NCBI GenBank assembly: GCA_964529005.1
Contig: CAZGUH010000022.1
Coordinates: forward strand, 1-64,000
Direction: 5' to 3'
Source of the DNA: CAZGUH01 sp964529005
GTDB lineage: Bacteria; Actinomycetota; Acidimicrobiia; Acidimicrobiales; Ilumatobacteraceae
Length of the DNA stretch: 64,000 nt
Below, one piece after another: positions 60,028-64,000 of the stretch. Positions within the stretch are counted from its first letter, which is position 1, and each line of letters starts with the position of its first letter. The notes beneath the pieces were generated by a model, which searched no databases, was not told where the DNA came from, and was given only the letters and a program-made list of their open reading frames with translations. The position numbers and the translations under genes are program-made.

Positions 60028-61400
60028 GCCGTCCTCGGATCGACCTCGTCATCCGCGACGCGGAGGTCGACGGCCGGCGCGTCGACGTGTCGGTCGCGGG
60101 CGCCTCGATCGCGTCCGTCGAACCGGCAGCCGGCGATCACGGCGGTGAGGCCGGTCGAGGCCGCGCGGCGCGCGTCGTCGACGCTCGCGGCGGCGCGCTG
60201 ATCCCCGGCCTGCACGACCACCACATCCACCTCCTCGCGCTCGCCGCCGCAGACCGGTCGCTGACGCTGACACAGGGGTCGTCGCTGCGCGAGATCGCCG
60301 CCGACTCGGGGCAAGGGTGGCTGCGCGTCGTCGGCTACCACGAAGCCGAGCACGGGCCGCTCGATCGCCACCTGCTCGACGAACTGACCGGTGACCGCCC
60401 GGCGCGCGTGCAGCACCAGACGGGAGCGCTGTGGGTCCTCAACTCTCCCGCGCTGGCCGCGGTCGGCCTCGCCGACCACCCCGACGGCCGCTTGCTCGGG
60501 GCCGACGCGCTCGTGCGTGAGCGGGTTCCCAGCGACGCGCCCGACCTCGCGGCGATCGGGCGCCGGCTGGCATCGTTCGGTCTCACCGGGCTCACCGACG
60601 CGACGCCGACGGAGCGCGTCGAGGACCTGGACCTGCTTGCCGGCGCGGCGGAAGCCGGTGCCCTGCCGCAGCGCCTGATGGTGATGGGCGGCCCGGGGCT
60701 GGCGATGGAAGCCCGCGACCATGCGGCCGCGGGGCCGGTGAAGATCGTGATCGGCGACCACGAGCTGCCAGCGTTGGCCGACGTCGTCGCCGCGATCGAG
60801 CGGGCGCGCGCCGCGGACCGTCCGGTGGCGATCCACGCCGTGTCGCGCGTGGGATTGATCCTCGCTGTCGCCGCGTGGGAGGAGGCCGGCGCCACGATGG
60901 GCGACCGCGTCGAGCACGGGGGAGTGGTGCCGCCCGAGCTCGCCGAGTGGCTCGCCGACCACGGCGTCGTCGTGGTCACGCAGCCGTCGTTCGTGCGCGA
61001 GCGCGGCGACCGGTTCCTCCGTGACGTCGAGCCGGACGACGTCGAGCATCTCTACCCGTGCGGCCGCTTGCTCGACGCCGGCGTGCGTGTCGCCGGCAGC
61101 TCCGACGCGCCGTTCGGCAACGCCGATCCCTGGCAGTCGATCACCGCGGCCGTCGAGCGCCGCACGCGTTCGGGCGCGCTGCTCGGCGCCCACGATCGTG
61201 TCGCCCCGTTGCGCGCGCTCCAGATGTTCCTCGGCGACCTCGACGACCCGGGAGGACCACCGCGGCGTGTCGTGCCCGGCGCGCCGGCCGACCTCTGCCT
61301 GCTGCACACCCGCATGCACGACGCCTTGGCCGCTCCCTCGGCAGCGCTCGTCCGGTCGGTCGTGTGCGGCGGCCGTATCGTCATCGAGCCGGACACATGA
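60024..61400 (+). CDS. Amidohydrolase family 3 (YtcJ-like) protein
   Basis: 458 aa from the GTG overlapping the previous stop (GTGA). The N-terminal beta sandwich is followed by the metal motif PGLHDHHIHLLALA (about residues 54-67). The barrel continues with GWLRVVGYHEAEHG, PVAIHAVSRVGLI (His near 275), DRVEHGGVVPPE and VAGSSDAPFGNADPW (Asp near 363). It hydrolyses cyclic or linear C-N bonds; substrate unknown. Coupled on both sides: to the CoA-transferase before and the enoyl-CoA hydratase after. Confidence 0.83.
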   Translation: MSRPRIDLVIRDAEVDGRRVDVSVAGASIASVEPAAGDHGGEAGRGRAARVVDARGGALIPGLHDHHIHLLALAAADRSLTLTQGSSLREIAADSGQGWLRVVGYHEAEHGPLDRHLLDELTGDRPARVQHQTGALWVLNSPALAAVGLADHPDGRLLGADALVRERVPSDAPDLAAIGRRLASFGLTGLTDATPTERVEDLDLLAGAAEAGALPQRLMVMGGPGLAMEARDHAAAGPVKIVIGDHELPALADVVAAIERARAADRPVAIHAVSRVGLILAVAAWEEAGATMGDRVEHGGVVPPELAEWLADHGVVVVTQPSFVRERGDRFLRDVEPDDVEHLYPCGRLLDAGVRVAGSSDAPFGNADPWQSITAAVERRTRSGALLGAHDRVAPLRALQMFLGDLDDPGGPPRRVVPGAPADLCLLHTRMHDALAAPSAALVRSVVCGGRIVIEPDT

Positions 61401-62401
61401 TGGACCTGCACGAGATCTCCCTGCCCGACCTCGCCCACCTCGTGGCGAGCGGGCGCGCCGGCGAGGAGCTGGGCGTCGCGGTCGGTGTCCCGGCGGTGCG
61501 CGTGGTCGGCGGCAGAGCGGGCACGGCGCCGGCGCCGGAGTCGGTCGGATCGCTGCCGTGCGTCCTGCTCGCCGACGAGTCGAGCGCCGGCGACGGCCCG
61601 ATGGAAGGCGTCGTCGATGCGTTCGTCCCGCGTGACCAGTGGCCCGCGGTCTGCGAGGTGCTCTCGTCCGCGCCGCAGGCCGCGGTCTCGCTCGCGCTGC
61701 TGCTGCGCGGCGGCGAGACGCGCTCGATCGAAGCCGGGCTGGTGGCCGAATCGGCGACGTACTCGATGCTCCAGAGCGGTCCCGAGTTCGCCGCGTGGCT
61801 GGCCGAGCGGCGCTCGCGCCCCAGCCGGCGTGCGCCCGCCGACGCATCTCCGGTGCTGCTCACCGACCGCGACGGTGACGTGGTGCGGCTGACGTTGAAC
61901 CGCCCGCACGTGCACAACGCGTGGAGCACGGACCTGCGCGACGAGATCTGCGCCGCGCTCGGGGTCGCGCTCGCCGACGAGACGATCGCGCGGGTCGAGC
62001 TGCGCGGCGCCGGGCCGTCGTTCTGCAGCGGCGGCGACCTGTCGCAGTTCGGTTCTCTGCCCGACCCGGTCACCGCGCACACCGTGCGGCTGGCCCGCAG
62101 CCCGGCCCGCCTGCTGGCGCAGCTGCACGACCGCGTCGTCACCTACCTGCACGGCGCATGCATGGGCGCCGGCATCGAGATGCCGTCGTTCGGCGACCGT
62201 GTCGTCGCTCACCCCGACACCGTGATCGCGCTGCCGGAGGTGCCCCTCGGCCTGGTCCCGGGCGCCGGCGGCACGGTCAGCATCCCGCGCCGGATCGGTC
62301 GCCACCGCACGGCTCTGCTCGCCCTGAGCGGGATGCGCCTCGACGCCGAGACCGCGCTGGCCTGGGGTCTCGTCGACGAGATCGACGCGGGCGCGCGCTG
62401 A
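61397..62401 (+). CDS. Enoyl-CoA hydratase family protein with N-terminal extension
   Basis: 334 aa, ATG overlapping the previous stop. Residues about 150-334 are the crotonase fold: GDVVRLTLNRPHVHNAWS, FCSGGDLSQFGS (oxyanion hole, about 210), HGACMGAGIEMPSFGDRVVA and LPEVPLGLVPGAGGT (Glu near 278). The first 145 residues have no clear domain; SLALLLRGGETRSIEAGLVA and AESATYSMLQSGPEFAAWL are predicted helices that resemble a crotonase C-terminal helix bundle. It is the last gene of the operon. Confidence 0.82.
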   Translation: MMDLHEISLPDLAHLVASGRAGEELGVAVGVPAVRVVGGRAGTAPAPESVGSLPCVLLADESSAGDGPMEGVVDAFVPRDQWPAVCEVLSSAPQAAVSLALLLRGGETRSIEAGLVAESATYSMLQSGPEFAAWLAERRSRPSRRAPADASPVLLTDRDGDVVRLTLNRPHVHNAWSTDLRDEICAALGVALADETIARVELRGAGPSFCSGGDLSQFGSLPDPVTAHTVRLARSPARLLAQLHDRVVTYLHGACMGAGIEMPSFGDRVVAHPDTVIALPEVPLGLVPGAGGTVSIPRRIGRHRTALLALSGMRLDAETALAWGLVDEIDAGAR

Positions 62402-62408
62402 GCTCGGC

Positions 62409-62828
62409 TCAGTCGTTGGGTTCGGCGGCGCTGATGTCGGCCAGCGCCGACGTCGGATCGCGCTCGACGGCGACGTCACCGAGGCTCAGGACGCCGACCG
62501 TCATGGCCCCGTCGACGACCGGGATGCGGCGCACCGCGTGGTCGCGCATGAGGCGGATCGCGTCCTCGAGGTTGCTGTCGGGGCGCACCGTGAGCAGGTC
62601 GCTGCTGCACACGTCGATCACGCTCACCTTCGACGCGTCGGGCTGGCGGGCGATGCCGCGCACGACGATGTCGCGGTCGGTGACGATGCCACGCACGTGA
62701 CCGTCCTCCTCGACGAGGACGTCGCCGATGTCGCACTCACGCATGATGCGTGCCGCGTCGGCGAGGCTGGCGGAGGCAGGGCACGTCACCGGGCTCCTTG
62801 TCATCACGTCTTCGACCGTTGTGGGCAT
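62409..62828 (-). CDS. CBS-domain protein
   Basis: 139 aa from the ATG at 62828 (AAGGAGG 8 bases upstream). Two CBS motifs form one Bateman module: VEDVMTRSPVTCPASASLAD to VLVEEDGHVRGIVTDRDIVV (about 6-55) and LLTVRPDSNLEDAIRLMRDH to IPVVDGAMTVGVLSLGDVAV (about 78-120). Such stand-alone pairs sense adenine nucleotides or SAM. Partner unknown. It is convergent with the enoyl-CoA hydratase gene, 7 bases apart. Confidence 0.9.
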   Translation of the reverse strand: MPTTVEDVMTRSPVTCPASASLADAARIMRECDIGDVLVEEDGHVRGIVTDRDIVVRGIARQPDASKVSVIDVCSSDLLTVRPDSNLEDAIRLMRDHAVRRIPVVDGAMTVGVLSLGDVAVERDPTSALADISAAEPND

Positions 62829-62925
62829 CTGGACGCCTCCTTGAGTGGGTTTGCCGTCGCTGTGTCGCTGGTGGGTCGACATCTGCTACCCGCTGCGTGC
62901 GATCGGGAGTCCTCCCGGCGCCATC

Positions 62926-63198
62926 TCACTCCCGGACGTCGGGGCCGCCGTTCGTGTCGGGAGGGAGCGATTCGGCGCTCGGGCCCGGCGCCGGCGCGCC
63001 GCGTTCGGGGACCGCATCGGCCTCGGAGCCGGGACCGCCCGGGCGGTCGTTCGGGTCCCCGAAGAACTCGCGCCCGCCGCGCTCTCCGGTCGCGTCACGC
63101 GTCGCGTTCTCCGGGTGCTTGCGGGCCAGCAGGAACCACGCGACGGTCGCCACGACGACGACCACGGCGACGATGGCGGCGACGGCTCCGGCGCTCAT
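62926..63198 (-). CDS. Small single-pass membrane protein co-translated with encapsulin
   Basis: 90 aa from the ATG at 63198, which overlaps the encapsulin stop by 4 bases. One helix (residues 4-24, AVAAIVAVVVVVATVAWFLL) with a short outside end, then a polar, Gly/Pro/acidic tail (FFGDPNDRPGGPGSEADAV...). No enzyme motif and no typical encapsulin cargo peptide (such as SLGIGSL) is visible. Association with the shell is suggested only by the coupling. Confidence 0.7.
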   Translation of the reverse strand: MSAGAVAAIVAVVVVVATVAWFLLARKHPENATRDATGERGGREFFGDPNDRPGGPGSEADAVPERGAPAPGPSAESLPPDTNGGPDVRE

Positions 63199-64000
63199 GC
63201 CGGCCCGGCGTATGTCAGGCGCACCGCGGCGGCGGGTTCGCGCACCTCGAAGTGGAACGTCTCGACGAGCTCGAGCTCGACGTCGCCCGCCGTGTGGCCG
63301 CGGTAGCGGACCGCCCAGTCCTGGCCGGGCGTGAACACGTAGTCACCCCCGCGCAAGCTGACGATCACCGCGCCGTCGACGTTCGGCGCCCAGATCACCG
63401 GTCCGCCGAGGATCGTGCGGACGTGCTCGAGCACGGGGTAGCCGCCGTGCTCGGTGGTCTCGATCACGCCCGTGTAGCACCGTGGCCCGAGAGCCAGTGC
63501 GTAGGGGCCGCCGACCCCGGCCCGGCGCAGGATGGCGACGCCGCGGGCGACGTGGCGTGGGTATTCGGTGTAGTCGTCGGTGAGGGTGATCGGCGGGTGC
63601 GGCGATGCGCCGGCGATGCCGTCGTCGGTCGAGCCCGGCTGGCCCTGGAACACCAAGGTGTCCTCGGCAGCGGCGGCCGAGCGGGCGGCGTCGGCGACCG
63701 CGCCCAGGTCCGGAGCGCGTGCGCCGCGCTCGATCGCCTCGATCTCCGCCCGATCGAGGACGAATCCACGGGCCAGCTCGACGAACGCGGTCGACAGGCG
63801 TCGGAAGACCGCGGTCTCGGCCACCGTGCCGAGCGTTTCCAGGCGCCCTGTCGTGCGGGCGGCGGCCTGCCACCCGGCCGGCTCCTCGACGTCGACGACC
63901 GCACGGCCGGCGAGATGGTGACGCAGCGACCGTCGTGCCTCGTCCTCGATGGCCTCCCACGCGGCGTGCCCGATCGGCGCCAGGTGATGGAGGAGGTGCT
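63195..64000 (-). CDS. Encapsulin nanocompartment shell protein (5' end cut by window)
   Basis: 267 residues are visible up to the window edge; family members have about 265-275, so only the first few residues are missing. A GTG at 63824 is internal. The N-terminus reads HLLHHLAPIGHAAWEAIEDE, then AGRAVVDVEEPAGW, which is the family start. The HK97-fold signatures follow: FVLDRAEIEAIERGARAPDL, AAEDTLVFQGQ, YPRHVARGVAILRRAGVGG, PYALALGPRCYTGVIETTEH, GGYPVLEHVRTILGGPVIWA and VDGAVIVSLRGGDYVFTPGQ. Shell subunits self-assemble and enclose a cargo enzyme, whose gene normally lies upstream, here beyond the right edge. Confidence 0.93.
   Translation of the reverse strand, partial: HLLHHLAPIGHAAWEAIEDEARRSLRHHLAGRAVVDVEEPAGWQAAARTTGRLETLGTVAETAVFRRLSTAFVELARGFVLDRAEIEAIERGARAPDLGAVADAARSAAAAEDTLVFQGQPGSTDDGIAGASPHPPITLTDDYTEYPRHVARGVAILRRAGVGGPYALALGPRCYTGVIETTEHGGYPVLEHVRTILGGPVIWAPNVDGAVIVSLRGGDYVFTPGQDWAVRYRGHTAGDVELELVETFHFEVREPAAAVRLTYAGPA

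Noticed and set aside
59661..61847. Long leftward open frame opposite the amidohydrolase operon
   Set aside because: Low-complexity Arg/Ala-rich sequence; the plus-strand genes here have clear domains and coupled starts.
62398..62412. CTGAGC-TCG-GCTCAG as terminator between enoyl-CoA hydratase and CBS genes
   Set aside because: Six base pairs with a 3-base loop are too weak, and the arms are fixed by the two stop regions.
63195..63824. Encapsulin gene starting at the GTG of 63824 (209 aa)
   Set aside because: The frame stays open to the window edge and the extra 58 codons are the conserved encapsulin N-terminus.

Overview
The window is about two-thirds G+C, with tightly packed genes, frequent GTG and TTG starts, many 4-base ATGA/GTGA stop-start overlaps, and a ctaE-qcrCAB cluster with a dihaem QcrC. 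Together these indicate a high-GC actinobacterium. The secreted protein at the left end, with its VPIQPVRILDSR segment, is of a kind I associate from memory with Acidimicrobiia (Ilumatobacter-like), so that class is my best guess but is not proven. I saw no tRNA, rRNA, CRISPR array, transposase or phage gene.

Layout. 0.3-3.4 kb: a secreted protein, a flavin-binding split-barrel protein and a copper pair (two-domain multicopper oxidase plus membrane cupredoxin). 3.5-31.9 kb: a large catabolic island. It holds a leftward aldehyde dehydrogenase / ThDP enzyme / CoA-transferase operon, a divergent Lrp-type regulator, an ABC importer of the NMT1/TauA class with two different permeases, a fused indolepyruvate:ferredoxin oxidoreductase, a methyltransferase, two tandem cupin paralogues, a citrate-lyase-like lyase, an ADP-forming acyl-CoA synthetase, a second ThDP enzyme and an exporter. 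It also holds an isochorismatase-fold protein, an operon built around a RutA-like flavin monooxygenase with its own FMN reductase, and two further orphan solute-binding proteins that are close paralogues of the first. Several promoters share a TTG-17-TAnnnT layout, and three regulatory regions share a TGCATCAAT element, so the island looks co-regulated. Its substrate is unknown; uptake, oxidation, hydrolysis and CoA-thioester chemistry are all represented.

32-38 kb: a small enoyl-CoA hydratase group, the alternative carboxy(nor)spermidine polyamine pair, and a DksA-like gene translationally coupled to glutamate dehydrogenase. 38-42 kb: a KaiC-like/HTH/cupin regulator with a perfect palindrome at its own promoter, and a membrane protein with a PLC-like C-terminal domain. 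42-49 kb: terminal respiration (ctaG, ctaE-qcrCAB, ctaF, ctaCD), then nhaA. 50-56 kb: a frameshifted SugE/Gdx-type exporter gene behind a candidate guanidine-I riboswitch, an acyl-CoA synthetase, cold-shock protein, fatty acid desaturase, haemerythrin, ANTAR and STAS regulators. 56-62 kb: a TetR/MFS divergent pair, a nucleotidase-like phosphatase, and a coupled operon of a rearranged CaiB-type CoA-transferase, an amidohydrolase and an enoyl-CoA hydratase. 62-64 kb: a CBS-domain protein and an encapsulin shell gene, cut by the window edge, coupled to a small membrane protein.
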